Below are positions 1 through 7,890 of a stretch of DNA of 15,208 nucleotides, one piece after another (position 1 is the stretch's first letter; each line of letters begins with the position of its first letter). Both the position numbers and the translations under genes were made by a program. The stretch is from Candidatus Peribacteria bacterium. Its GTDB lineage: Bacteria > Patescibacteria > JAEDAM01 > Absconditabacterales > Absconditicoccaceae. The DNA lies in contig JAITGP010000037.1 in the NCBI GenBank assembly GCA_031280545.1, positions 1 to 15,208 on the forward strand. The letters are read 5' to 3'. The notes beneath the pieces were generated by a model. It worked only from the letters and a program-made list of their open reading frames with translations. It made no database searches and was not told where the DNA came from.

Positions 1-700
1 ATTTTTTCTCTGCCCGAATTCCAAACCTCATCATTAAAAGTCTGATTTCTCTTTTTGTTAGAAATGCTTCAAATGCGGTATGAATAGCTGCAATGAGGGT
101 AGTCTCATCCAATGTAAGGGTAGTCAAATCTTCTCGCGTTTGATAAGACATCCAAGTACTAAACAAATTGATGCCATCTTCTACGGACTGCACTGATTTA
201 GCATTGGGAACTTTGTCCTTCGCAATCGCTTCCCAAAAGCCTTGCATGTAGTACGCCAATACTTCATCAATCCCTTTGGGATGAATCCCCAAGAAATCGT
301 CTCCATAGAGAGTTCTGAGCAAATCAAAGTAGGGAAGGAATGCATCAGAAACCTGATCAGGTTGGGGAAATTTTAATCGTTCCCAGAGCCCAACCGTGCC
401 TCGCATCCCCAATTGGAGTTTCTCCACTTCCAGAATTTTTGAGGATGCCCTCCATAAGACAGTCTTTTCTCCACTTGAAATACCTTGAGCATACACTTTC
501 AGCAGGTTTGCATAAAGTTGCCGTGGATTTTTTGGAGTTTTGATCTTGATCCCAAATTGCTTTTGGATCCGACTAACATCGTTTACCACCGTTGCTGCAT
601 GGATTCCCATGATCTCAGCAATGATCCCGTGAGGGATTCCTGTTTCGAATAATTCTTTCATGTTTTCAGCACGGAGCTGAAATTTTCTGTCGTCGTTCAT
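1..700 (-). CDS. HTH-containing regulator-like protein, 3' end off window
   Basis: The frame is open from ATG at 700-698 to the left window edge (about 233 codons, no UGA), so the C-terminus is missing. Residues about 14-45 read as a helix-turn-helix (ELFETGIPHGIIAEIMGIHA, then TVVNDVSRIQ), like a sigma-4/HTH_23 motif. Near the edge, FLTKREIRLLMMRFGI resembles the start of sigma-70 region 4.2 (L..RE..VL.MRFG). The middle is acidic and aromatic, with no catalytic motif I recognise. A good promoter lies just upstream (-35 at 761-766, -10 at 738-743), giving a ~30-nt leader without a Shine-Dalgarno. A DNA-binding or sigma-like role is inference; the exact family is unknown. Confidence 0.7.
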   Translation of the reverse strand, partial: MNDDRKFQLRAENMKELFETGIPHGIIAEIMGIHAATVVNDVSRIQKQFGIKIKTPKNPRQLYANLLKVYAQGISSGEKTVLWRASSKILEVEKLQLGMRGTVGLWERLKFPQPDQVSDAFLPYFDLLRTLYGDDFLGIHPKGIDEVLAYYMQGFWEAIAKDKVPNAKSVQSVEDGINLFSTWMSYQTREDLTTLTLDETTLIAAIHTAFEAFLTKREIRLLMMRFGIRAEKK

Positions 701-737
701 ATTTTATTTTTTTTAAGTTGTTTTTATTTCCATAGAT

Positions 738-766
738 ACTATAAGGATTATATATGATAAAGTCAA
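738..766 (-). promoter_or_regulatory. Sigma-70-type promoter of the left-edge HTH gene
   Basis: On the minus strand TTGACT (766-761) is followed after 17 nt by TATAGT (743-738), predicting a start near 731, about 30 nt before the ATG. The -35 box and the adjacent spacer, TTGACTTTATCATATAT, match the promoter at 4360-4387 with one mismatch. This separates the gene from the terminated RNA upstream of it. Confidence 0.65.
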
Positions 767-792
767 AGGTAAGTTCCACTTAAAAATTCTCA

Positions 793-823
793 AATAAAAA
801 ACACGAAAGGCAAACCTTTCGTG
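793..823 (-). terminator. Intrinsic terminator of the 796-1074 RNA
   Basis: The minus strand reads CACGAAAGG, loop TTTG, CCTTTCGTG: a perfect 9-bp stem with a 4-nt loop, followed directly by TTTTTTATTT. No T-run follows on the plus strand, so the direction is clear. Confidence 0.85.
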
Positions 824-1074
824 CTTCGAGACCAGCTCTGAGGGCCGGCTTAAGAATCTAACCGGTATCAATGATTTACTTGAGCAAACCACTGATATCG
901 ATTATAAGAAGTCACCACAGAGCTGATCATACTCTATCCGGCTAATTGGGTAGTACACCTGGATAGAAAGTAAGAATGGAATACCATTCTTTTGACGATA
1001 GCGACCTAGTGAAGGGTTTATGTGTGTGTAGAACCTTATGGTAAGTCGTTATGTCCTCTTAAGTATATCCAGAA
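796..1074 (-). ncRNA. Putative structured RNA of about 280 nt, family unknown
   Basis: No convincing ORF is present, but several self-complementary arms are. 998-1005 pairs with 1045-1052 (extended by 994-996/1053-1055); 972-979 pairs with 984-991 around a 4-nt loop (8 bp); 934-939 pairs with 961-966; 833-840 pairs with 918-925 (CAGCTCTG/CAGAGCTG) and encloses 866-873/890-897. The minus-strand 3' end is a textbook intrinsic terminator (793-823). A possible -10 (CATAAT, 1086-1081) lies at the other end, but I see no clear -35. The downstream gene has its own promoter, which favours a stand-alone RNA over a leader. I could not match the core signatures of RNase P RNA, tmRNA, SRP RNA or T-box. 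Confidence 0.5.
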
Positions 1075-1119
1075 AAAAAAATTATGCAAAAATTTAGACA
1101 GATTTATGCGTATTTGGGA

Positions 1120-1147
1120 TTGACTAATGCATAAACAGATGTATAAT
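1120..1147 (+). promoter_or_regulatory. Promoter of the small RNA
   Basis: TTGACT (1120-1125), a 16-nt spacer, then a perfect TATAAT (1142-1147). It predicts a start around 1153-1155. It is one of the best matches to a sigma-70 consensus in the window and has no ORF directly behind it. Confidence 0.7.
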
Positions 1148-1150
1148 ATT

Positions 1151-1228
1151 AGAATAAATTCATATTTGTAGGGATATTCTAGGGGAGAATCTAGGTGTTC
1201 ACCCAATGGTTGATTGGTGGTTTTTTTT
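1151..1228 (+). ncRNA. Putative ~75-nt small RNA
   Basis: It lies between the consensus promoter at 1120-1147 and a hairpin plus eight T residues. The 5' part has two alternative pairings for the same segment: AGAATA (1151-1156) with TATTCT (1175-1180), or ATTCT (1176-1180) with AGAAT (1186-1190). Likewise GGTG (1194-1197) can pair with CACC (1200-1203) instead of the terminator forming. The next gene (1330) appears to have its own promoter, so a stand-alone sRNA is favoured. A transcription attenuator for that gene is the alternative. Confidence 0.5.
1199..1228 (+). terminator. Intrinsic terminator of the small RNA
   Basis: CACCCAAT (1200-1207) pairs with ATTGGTG (1213-1219) with one bulged C and a 5-nt loop, followed by TTTTTTTT (1221-1228). 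Confidence 0.7.
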
Positions 1229-1267
1229 ATGAGGAAGATAGATTACAATCATTTACCCTGCTTTTTT

Positions 1268-1295
1268 TTGCTTTTTTAAAAGAAGTGGATATACT
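1268..1295 (+). promoter_or_regulatory. Candidate promoter of the membrane protein/lipase pair
   Basis: TTGCTT (1268-1273), a 16-nt spacer, TATACT (1290-1295). It predicts a transcript starting near 1302, with a leader of under 30 nt before ATG 1330. Confidence 0.5.
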
Positions 1296-1329
1296 TATAC
1301 TAGACGATTTTATTTCTTATGGATGAAAC

Positions 1330-2142
1330 ATGCAATTTTCCACCACGTACAAACCCACGCCACTGCAGTTTTCTCCATCCCAAGTTTTTCGAGATAAACA
1401 AAAAAATCTGCTTCAAAAACTCTGATTTCTCCTGCCAACCAATATCGATATCCATATCAAATATTCCTTCCAGGTCGTGGAAGAACAGTACTTCTTGCAA
1501 GGGGCGGAATTTGAGGGATTTAATACTGATCACGAGATTAATGAACAAGGAATTCTCTACAAACTCGGACTGGCTTCCCCAAAATATCGCAATATCCTTT
1601 CTCTGACCATTAACCTAGAAAATCTCCAATCTCGCCTCACTTCTACAATTCGATCCACGCTCAAAGCATTCCCTCGATGGCAATGGGCATTATTTCTGTT
1701 TTTTATTCTATTTTTGCCAAAATCCCTCAGTTCCGCCTTTCTTTACATCAATCTCATAGGAATCGGGGTAATGCTCCTTATTTCTGGCTACCAGACCGTC
1801 AAATTTTTCATTCAGCTTTTGAAAAGAAATGCCGCTTCCTACCAATGATTTGCTGTAAATTATGCACAAAGCTCCGATACTACTGTCCTCAATGATGAGC
1901 TCATTACGGGATTGCAATCCTTGCAGGCATTTGAGGTCACCAAGGTCGCCTACACGGGAAATTGTCTCTATCTCTACCAAACTATCAAGGAAATCCCTGC
2001 CTTTGATCAGAATATCCTCGCTTCCCTTTTCCAACAGGATCATATCTTGACCGAAGCAGAAAAAGCTGAATTAACTCAAAAAACGCTCCACTTCCTCCAA
2101 AATCCAGCCTTTTTATCTCTTTTAACTGCCTCAGATGCCTAA
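1330..2142 (+). CDS. Two-helix membrane protein of unknown function
   Basis: Read with UGA as Gly (codons at 1423 and 1846), the frame runs from ATG 1330 to TAA 2140-2142, giving 270 aa; the standard code breaks it into pieces. Residues 1-105 are soluble. A pair of hydrophobic helices follows at about residues 118-160, the first around WQWALFLFFILFLP and the second around INLIGIGVMLLISG, separated by a short turn. A soluble C-terminal domain of about 100 aa rich in Leu/Gln follows. Both termini probably face the same side. The next gene starts inside its last codons, so the two are translationally coupled. I do not recognise the family; the start is the first in-frame ATG after the promoter. 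Confidence 0.7.
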
Positions 2143-2872
2143 GTCTTTGATTCCTTCTATCCAACCAGAGCCCATTGAACTTTCCTTTGGACAAAAAGCT
2201 CTCCAAAAGGGGATGGAAATGTATGCAAAACTTTTGGGGAAAAAAGAATTTGTGAAAAATGAGCTCCAAGCTCACGATGGCTATATTGTGCGTGCGTTGT
2301 GCGAAAACTATCTCTCTCCGCTAGAACGTAAAAAAATCGTTGGAGATCGAAAATTAGATGAAGATTTTAACTTTCCCCTTCACAACGTATATGTCCATCT
2401 AGATGAAAAGAAAATCCTGATTTGCTACCGCGGGACAGACTTTACTGATGTGAAAGATATTCTCAGCGATATCCAAATTATTCTTGGAACGAATGCAGTC
2501 GATGTAAGAATCAAACAGTCTTTGGAGTTTTACGATCAAGTGACCATCAAATATCCCACTCACGAAAAGCGAATAGCAGGACATTCCCTTGGGGGAACGA
2601 TTTCCTATATCGTCACAAAGCACAGGACTCCTGATCGTTCCATTACCTTTAATGCAGGTTCCGCACCCAATAAAGCATTTCTTTCCATGATGCAGGACAC
2701 GTTCCTTAAAAAAGAGCGAACGAAAAATATTACTACTTACAAAATTTTTGGAGATGTAGTATCTGCCTTCAGCTTTATTGGAAATGTGCAAACCCTCTTC
2801 CTCAAAAGCGTTGATCCTGTAAAACTACATACGATTGCAAGTTTCCCAGAGTTTTTTGAGGAAAAGGCATAA
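2135..2872 (+). CDS. Lipase class 3-like alpha/beta hydrolase
   Basis: The product is 245 aa. The nucleophile elbow is A-G-H-S151-L-G-G (residues 148-154), the GxSxG form of lipase_3 proteins. The strand before it carries C-Y-R-G-T-D-F (about residues 97-103), the usual oxyanion-side motif of this family. D207 in IFGDVV and H227 in KLHTIA are plausible remaining triad residues by position. No signal peptide is evident, so it is probably cytoplasmic or acts through its membrane-protein neighbour, whose 3' end it overlaps by 8 bp. It contains no UGA codons. It should hydrolyse an ester, likely a lipid; the substrate is unknown. Its stop lies 2 bp from the convergent glycosyltransferase stop, and no terminator is visible between them. 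Confidence 0.8.
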   Translation: MPKSLIPSIQPEPIELSFGQKALQKGMEMYAKLLGKKEFVKNELQAHDGYIVRALCENYLSPLERKKIVGDRKLDEDFNFPLHNVYVHLDEKKILICYRGTDFTDVKDILSDIQIILGTNAVDVRIKQSLEFYDQVTIKYPTHEKRIAGHSLGGTISYIVTKHRTPDRSITFNAGSAPNKAFLSMMQDTFLKKERTKNITTYKIFGDVVSAFSFIGNVQTLFLKSVDPVKLHTIASFPEFFEEKA

Positions 2873-2874
2873 AA

Positions 2875-3723
2875 TTATGCTAAGGTGCCATTTTTCATAC
2901 GGTTTTTAAGTGCCTGGAAAAGATTGCTATTTTCGACTGCATTTGGCAAGAGTAGAGAAAAAAACTGAGAGATAAAATAGGGGTAGTCTAGAGGAAAGTC
3001 TTTTTTGTGGTTCCATCTGATTTTTATGCCTTCTAACCTTGCTTTATTTTTGCTCTGGAAAATAGTATTTCCTCCATGTAATCTGTAGATGGTAGAGACA
3101 GTGTCCAAATTATGTCCCTGACTTTCCTTCAATATTTTATAAAAAAAATCAGTATCCATGGTACAATGATATTTAGGGTTGTATCCTCCTACTTCTTGAG
3201 CAAGTGCTTTGTGATAACAGACGGCAGAATGTTGTAGCGGACAAAATTTTGGAATGAATTTTCTGATTTGCTGGTCGGTAGTAGGCAGAGGAATAGATTT
3301 GATACCATCATTATACAAAATATCTCTTTGAGTACCAATTATCCCATAGCTGGGATGTTGTTCTAAAAACTCAATTTGCTGGGTAATTTTATTTTCATCA
3401 ATCCAAAGGTCATCTTGATCCAAAATGGCTACATATTTCCCTTCGCAGTCTTCTAGTCATCTGTTCATATTTTTTGCAATTCCTTGATTAGTCTGATTAG
3501 TGATTAATTTTATCTTGAGTGGGAGATTTTCCATGTCTTGAAATGTTTTTACGGTAGGTACGGTGTTATCTTTTGAGCCATCATCAGAAATTACTATCTC
3601 AATATTGGGATAGGTTTGCTGAAAAACAGAAAGCAGAGCTTCTTTGATATATATATCCCCATTATAAGTAGGTATCAATACAGATACCAAGGGATATTCT
3701 GGTAAACGATTTCAGGATTCCAT
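2875..3723 (-). CDS. Family 2 (GT-A) glycosyltransferase
   Basis: The product is 282 aa with UGA read as Gly at codons 4 and 89. The second falls in NRGLE, where GT2 enzymes usually have Gly. The N-terminus has the classic VSVLIPTYNG (residues 12-21), then VISDDGS (43-49), and a metal-binding LDQDD (DxD at D102-D104). A later MDTDFFYKI segment fits the acceptor/catalytic region. No membrane helix is obvious, so it is probably a cytosolic enzyme acting at the membrane, transferring a sugar to a glycan or lipid carrier. It lies 32 nt downstream of the 192-aa gene on the same strand, probably one operon. ATG 3723 is preferred over the internal GTG at 3690 because it keeps the usual short N-terminal lead. 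Confidence 0.85.
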
Positions 3724-3755
3724 TATGCTAAGCGATAAAACAATAATTTTTACAT

Positions 3756-4334
3756 CTATTCTCTGAAGCCATGTCCTCTTGCTATGGTTTCATAAGGGTC
3801 TTCATTTCTCTTTAAATTAGCATCCAAGTATCATTTTATCTGTGCAGAAATCTGATTAACACGGTTATGTCCCTCTTCAGTTTCTATTTCTGCCAGGAGT
3901 TCATCAATTCTTGCTTGGTATACCTTCCTAAAGGTATTTTTCATAACAACAAAGTCTGAAAATTCTACTGCTTCTTGAGCTGTTTTAAAAGTGATACTTT
4001 CATCCCCTAGTGCGAGGTATTCTTCAGGAGATAATCTATTAGTTCCTAGAGGAAATCTTCTTTGTCGGTATACTTCCCCATTATCTTGTTCGAGCCGGAG
4101 GAGTCTGTAATCTAACTGATTTCTCTCTTTCCATTTTTTCTCTAAAGTGCTACCAATATTGCGATCTTCTTTAAGGGTAGCCTTATTATTTTCTATCCAA
4201 TTCAAAAATGAGTCGATCTGCATTGCCGTATAGGCAAGTGTGTAAATCTCTTCTTTCTTCTCTTGATTGAGAGTTTGCTCTTTCTGCTGATCAATTGGGG
4301 TTTCTGAGCAGGTAATGTTCTCTATCATACTCAT
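3756..4334 (-). CDS. Hypothetical protein, 192 aa
   Basis: The frame runs from ATG 4334 to TAG 3758-3756 through one UGA (3833-3831), which adds 24 residues ending in ARGHGFRE. The protein is charged and predicted mostly helical, Glu/Gln-rich at the N-terminus, with a possible coiled coil in the C-terminal third (VYQARIDELLAEIETEEG). There is no signal peptide or membrane helix. A second ATG at 4328 is an alternative start. It is first in a probable two-gene unit with the glycosyltransferase, behind a promoter overlapped by a 26-bp palindrome. I recognise no family. Confidence 0.65.
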
Positions 4335-4354
4335 AAAAAATTAAAGATAAAACA

Positions 4355-4387
4355 TTTCATATATACTGAAATATATGAAAAAGTCAA
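4355..4387 (-). promoter_or_regulatory. Promoter with overlapping palindromic operator
   Basis: A perfect 10-bp inverted repeat, TTTCATATAT (4355-4364) and ATATATGAAA (4371-4380) with a 6-bp centre, lies between a minus-strand -35 TTGACT (4387-4382) and the start of the 192-aa gene. It covers a possible -10 (TATATA, 4365-4360). A dimeric repressor site fits well. Alternatively it is a weak terminator hairpin for the tex C half, which ends 29 nt upstream. Confidence 0.5.
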
Positions 4388-4408
4388 GGGATATTGTAAG
4401 ACATTTTA

Positions 4409-5950
4409 CTACGAAAAGGTGATATTTGACCTAATCCCGCTTGTTTCCTCATCAATCGGTCTCCTTTCTTCCCTTGATTGTTCTCTCCTCTCCGTTCTCA
4501 CAGGTCTTGGCTCATTCTGAGCGGAAGGGTCTTTCATGCTCAAACTCACTTTCTCCCTCTCCAAATCTATTTCTAAAACTCTGACTTTTACTTTCTGTCC
4601 GACTGAAACGACTTCGATTGGATTACTGACGAAATGGTTTGCCATTTGCGACTTGTGCACCAGTCCGTCATTGTGCAATCCGATATCCACAAACGCTCCG
4701 AAATCTACCACATTTCTCACGATACCCTCGAGTTCCATTCAGATTTTTAAATCTTTGGTTTCCATCACATCAGACTTGAAACTTGGTGCTTCAATATTTT
4801 CTCTCGGGTCTAAACCTGGTCTCTGTAATTCTTTCACCACATCTTCCATTGTTTCAAATCCGATCCCGTATTTCTCGCTTCGCTGTTTAATGACTGCGTC
4901 ATTCGGACGCATTAATGATGCGTCCCTGCAAGTTGTGGCATCAATCGGTAATTTTAACTCTTTCTTCTTTATTCCCAAGACTTCTTCAATAAATAAATAC
5001 ACCTGCTTATGAATTTCAGGATGAATTCCCGTCATATCCAATGGCTCTTTCCCGCCTTTAATTCTCAAAAACCCAATTGCCTGCTCATAGGCTTTTGGTC
5101 AGAGTCCTTTCACCTTTTTAATCTGAGCTTTGGTTTCAAACGGTCAGTTCTCGTCCCTATATTCCACGATAGACTTCGCGACTTTCTCGCTCAACCCTGC
5201 AATATATTGCAACAAGGTGTAGGAAGCCGTATTCACATCTACTCCCACTGCATTTACGGTATCTTCTACTTTTTCATCGAGCTTTTCCTGCAATAACTTC
5301 TGGTCAACATCGTGTTGATATTGTCCCACTCCGATCGCTTTCGGATCAATTTTCGTGAGTTCAGCTAAAGGGTCTTGCACTCTGTGGGCAATACTTATGG
5401 CTCAACGAACCGTCACATCAAGGTTGGGATATTCCTTTTGAGCTAGTTCAGACGCGGAATAAACAGACGCCCCTGCTTCTGAAGTGATGATGAATTTCGT
5501 ATTCAGCTTATTTTTTTTGATGACCTGAGCGATGAATTGCTCACTTTCACGGCTCGCTGTCCCATTTCCGCACGAAATCAGCTGAACATCATATTTTTTA
5601 ATCATCTCAACCAATTTCGCCTCAGACATCAGAAAGTCATTCTGCGGTGCCGTCGGATAAATTACGTCATTGAAGAGAAACTTCCCCGTCGGGTCAACTA
5701 TTGCCAGTTTACAACCCGTTCTAAATCCTGGATCAAAACCGAGTACGGTCAGTCCTTGAATGGGTGGCGTGAGCAGCAAGTTTTTCATATTCTCCCCAAA
5801 GACTTTGATCGCTGCTTCATCAGCTCGGCGTTTTTTATCGCTTCTAATCTCTCTTTCTAAGCTCGGAAGTAAAAGACGTTTTAGTCCGTCTTCTATCGCT
5901 TGTTCAAGGTAGATGACGGAAGTTCAGTATTTTTTCTCTGTTGTAGTCAT
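4409..5950 (-). CDS. tex: Tex transcription accessory protein, C-terminal half
   Basis: This 513-aa ORF has its own ATG (5950) and ends in TAG. It covers everything in Tex from the linker onward: the [20 protein letters not shown] segment, the YqgF/RNase H-like domain from about residue 66 ([11 protein letters not shown] at 69-79), the region [20 protein letters not shown], the helix-hairpin-helix part (about 240-300), and an S1 RNA-binding domain (about 405-475), then a basic/acidic tail. Five UGA codons occur at residues 9, 183, 269, 284 and 404. The last four fall exactly where other Tex proteins have Gly (LR-G-A, DEN-G, GL-G-PK, and just before the S1 domain). Tex binds nucleic acid and influences transcription. 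The N-terminal half is a separate ORF 1.94 kb upstream. Confidence 0.9.
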
Positions 5951-5977
5951 GTGATAGGTAGGATAAAGGGTAAAATA

Positions 5978-6979
5978 TTATTTATTTGTATCTTCGATCA
6001 ATTTTTTCAATTCCTGCTTATCAGGTAAGTAAAGCTGATATTTACTGGCATAAATATTGCTATCTTCGGGAAGAGTAATTTCCACTAATGAATCTTCTTT
6101 ATTTTTACATAACAAAATTCAGACAGTTTTATTTTCAAACTCCTGTTTTACATACCTATCATAATAATTTACATACATTTGCATTTGTCCGAGATCTTGA
6201 TGTTTGAGTGTACCAATTTTTAGATCAATAAGTACAAAACATTGCAAAAGACGGTTGTAAAACACTAAGTCTACAAAAAAATGTTCTTCTCAAAAAGTAA
6301 ATCTTTTCTGTCTACCAACAAATGAAAAACCCTTACCTAATTCAAGTAAAAAAACTTCAATTTTATTGATAATAGCTTGTTCCAATTCGCTTTCAGAGTA
6401 TTCATATTCTTCTTTTAATCCAAGAAATTCTAACACATAAGGATCCTTTATCATATCTTGCGGAGAAGTGACAATCTGCCCTTTTTGTGCAAGTTTTTGG
6501 ATACCTTCTGTATTTTTACTAAGAGCTAGTCTTAAATATAATCAACTATCAAATTGTCTTCTCAGTTCCCTCAATGATCGATTATTAGCATTAGATTCAA
6601 TTTCATAAAAAGATCTCTCATTCGGATCTAATTTCATTAAAAACACCCGATGAGACCATGATAAAACAGATTTGTTAGACACTGTCTGACAAATTGGATA
6701 TGTAAGATAAAATTGTTTCATATTTTGTAAATTTGGTCTGGAAAATCCCTTTCAAAACTCTTTCGTTAATTCTTCAGAAAGATGTTGTAATGTTCCCGAT
6801 CCGTATTCAGATTTCTCTGCTCCTCATTGCTCATATTCTACAATATATTTTCCAATATTTCGATAAGTCTGAACCATCGTTGTATTGATATTTTTTACAA
6901 CATGTTCTCTCGCCTGTTGCAAAAGTTCAACGATTTGTGTCTTGAGAGTAGAATAAGGGGAAAGGGTAGTCTTTGGCAT
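5978..6979 (-). CDS. YhcG/DUF1016-type PD-(D/E)XK nuclease-domain protein
   Basis: The product is 333 aa from ATG 6979 to TAA 5980-5978, with five UGA codons (residues 52, 76, 146, 230, 287), so it is invisible with the standard code. The N-terminal DUF1016_N part contains KEFGKGFSRPNLQNMKQFY (about 73-91), where Gly76 is UGA, and LYLRLALSKN (147-156). The C-terminal nuclease part has FFVDLVFYNR (D237) and LIDLKIG (D252, K254), then GQMQMYVNYYDR. This order matches the family, whose members are predicted nucleases near restriction, toxin and mobile loci. It sits 20 nt after the duplicated membrane protein and 27 nt before the Tex C half, all in one direction. Cellular role unknown. Confidence 0.85.
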
Positions 6980-6999
6980 TAATTTCTTAATAATATGAG

Positions 7000-7842
7000 T
7001 TAAAAATCTGTTTTACTCGGACTTCTGACTCGGGTCAATGCATCAATACGAGTTGCCTCATACCAACGGTTTCCAGCTCCGGCATCAAGATATTTCACTT
7101 CTCCGCTGAAGATATAGAGTTCGCCCGTGCTGGTGATATTAGACTTTCCAGCTCTTGAAAGTAGTATTCGTCTGTCTTCAAGAATGTAGAGATGAATAGA
7201 GGGAAAGCCGTTCGGCGTATTGAAAACCGCCATCATCATGCCAGAATACTCCTCTGGAAATGAAAGTTCGTTTGCAGGAGCTTGCCCCTGATATTCCAAG
7301 GTTCGTATGGCATTACCAGTTTGTCCCATCTCCAATCATTCAGGTTCAGAATTTTCTTCCATTGCATCAACTCCCAAATCATCTTCTGTAGCCCAAATGC
7401 ACTGTTTATACGCGTCTGTATTGGCAAGGATGGAACAATCTACGGGTTCTCTTTCTTTTTTCGTCAAACTATCAATACGAACTGCTTCATACCAAATATC
7501 TCCCACTTCTTCACTGAGGTATTTTACTTCTCCACTGAAAATACGTAAAGAGGTTCTATCAATGAAAGCTGAAGCTCCAATAGCTATCTCGCTCAATTCT
7601 ATTGTTCGTAATGGGTAGGGTATCAATACATGAATGGTGGGAGAGGTATCAGAAGTCTGCCAATGAAGCGAGGTTTCGGTAAGGTCTATCCCATCAATCT
7701 GTGGTTCTAGTCCTATATATTTCAAGGTTCGGGTGGCTTGAATGGGATTTGGGCGACATTCAGGCAACATTTCCTTAAAAAAGATTGCTCCGAGAGCAAA
7801 GACAAGCACGATACTAAATATTCGCAGGAAGATTTTTTTCAT
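7000..7842 (-). CDS. Membrane-anchored protein with two ~90-aa repeats
   Basis: One 280-aa frame with a UGA at codon 169 that the standard code would treat as a stop. An N-terminal hydrophobic segment after MKKIFLR (about residues 8-22) acts as a signal anchor or signal peptide; the following LPEC is not a good lipobox. The mature part is an internal duplication. Repeat 1 (about 38-127) begins TRTLKY and ends with FSGEVKYL...WYEAVRIDSLT; repeat 2 (about 180-270) begins IRTLEY and ends with FSGEVKYL...WYEATRIDALT. A Cys-containing spacer separates them. It starts 48 nt after the Tex N half and ends 20 nt before the nuclease gene. Probably an extracytoplasmic beta-rich protein; family unknown. 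Confidence 0.75.
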
Positions 7843-7890
7843 TCGGGTAGGGGGAACACTAAAAAAAATATAATAATCCAGAAAGAGAGT

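Noticed and set aside
796..1074. RNase P RNA, tmRNA, SRP RNA or T-box leader
   Set aside because: I looked for GAGGAAAGUCC/ACAGAA, the tRNA-like ends and tag, the GGAAG/AGCA apical loop, and the T-box sequence; none was found on either strand.
4409..5950. Tex C half as a decaying pseudogene with several nonsense codons
   Set aside because: All interruptions are UGA, sit at conserved Gly positions, and the frame never shifts; code 25 restores it completely.
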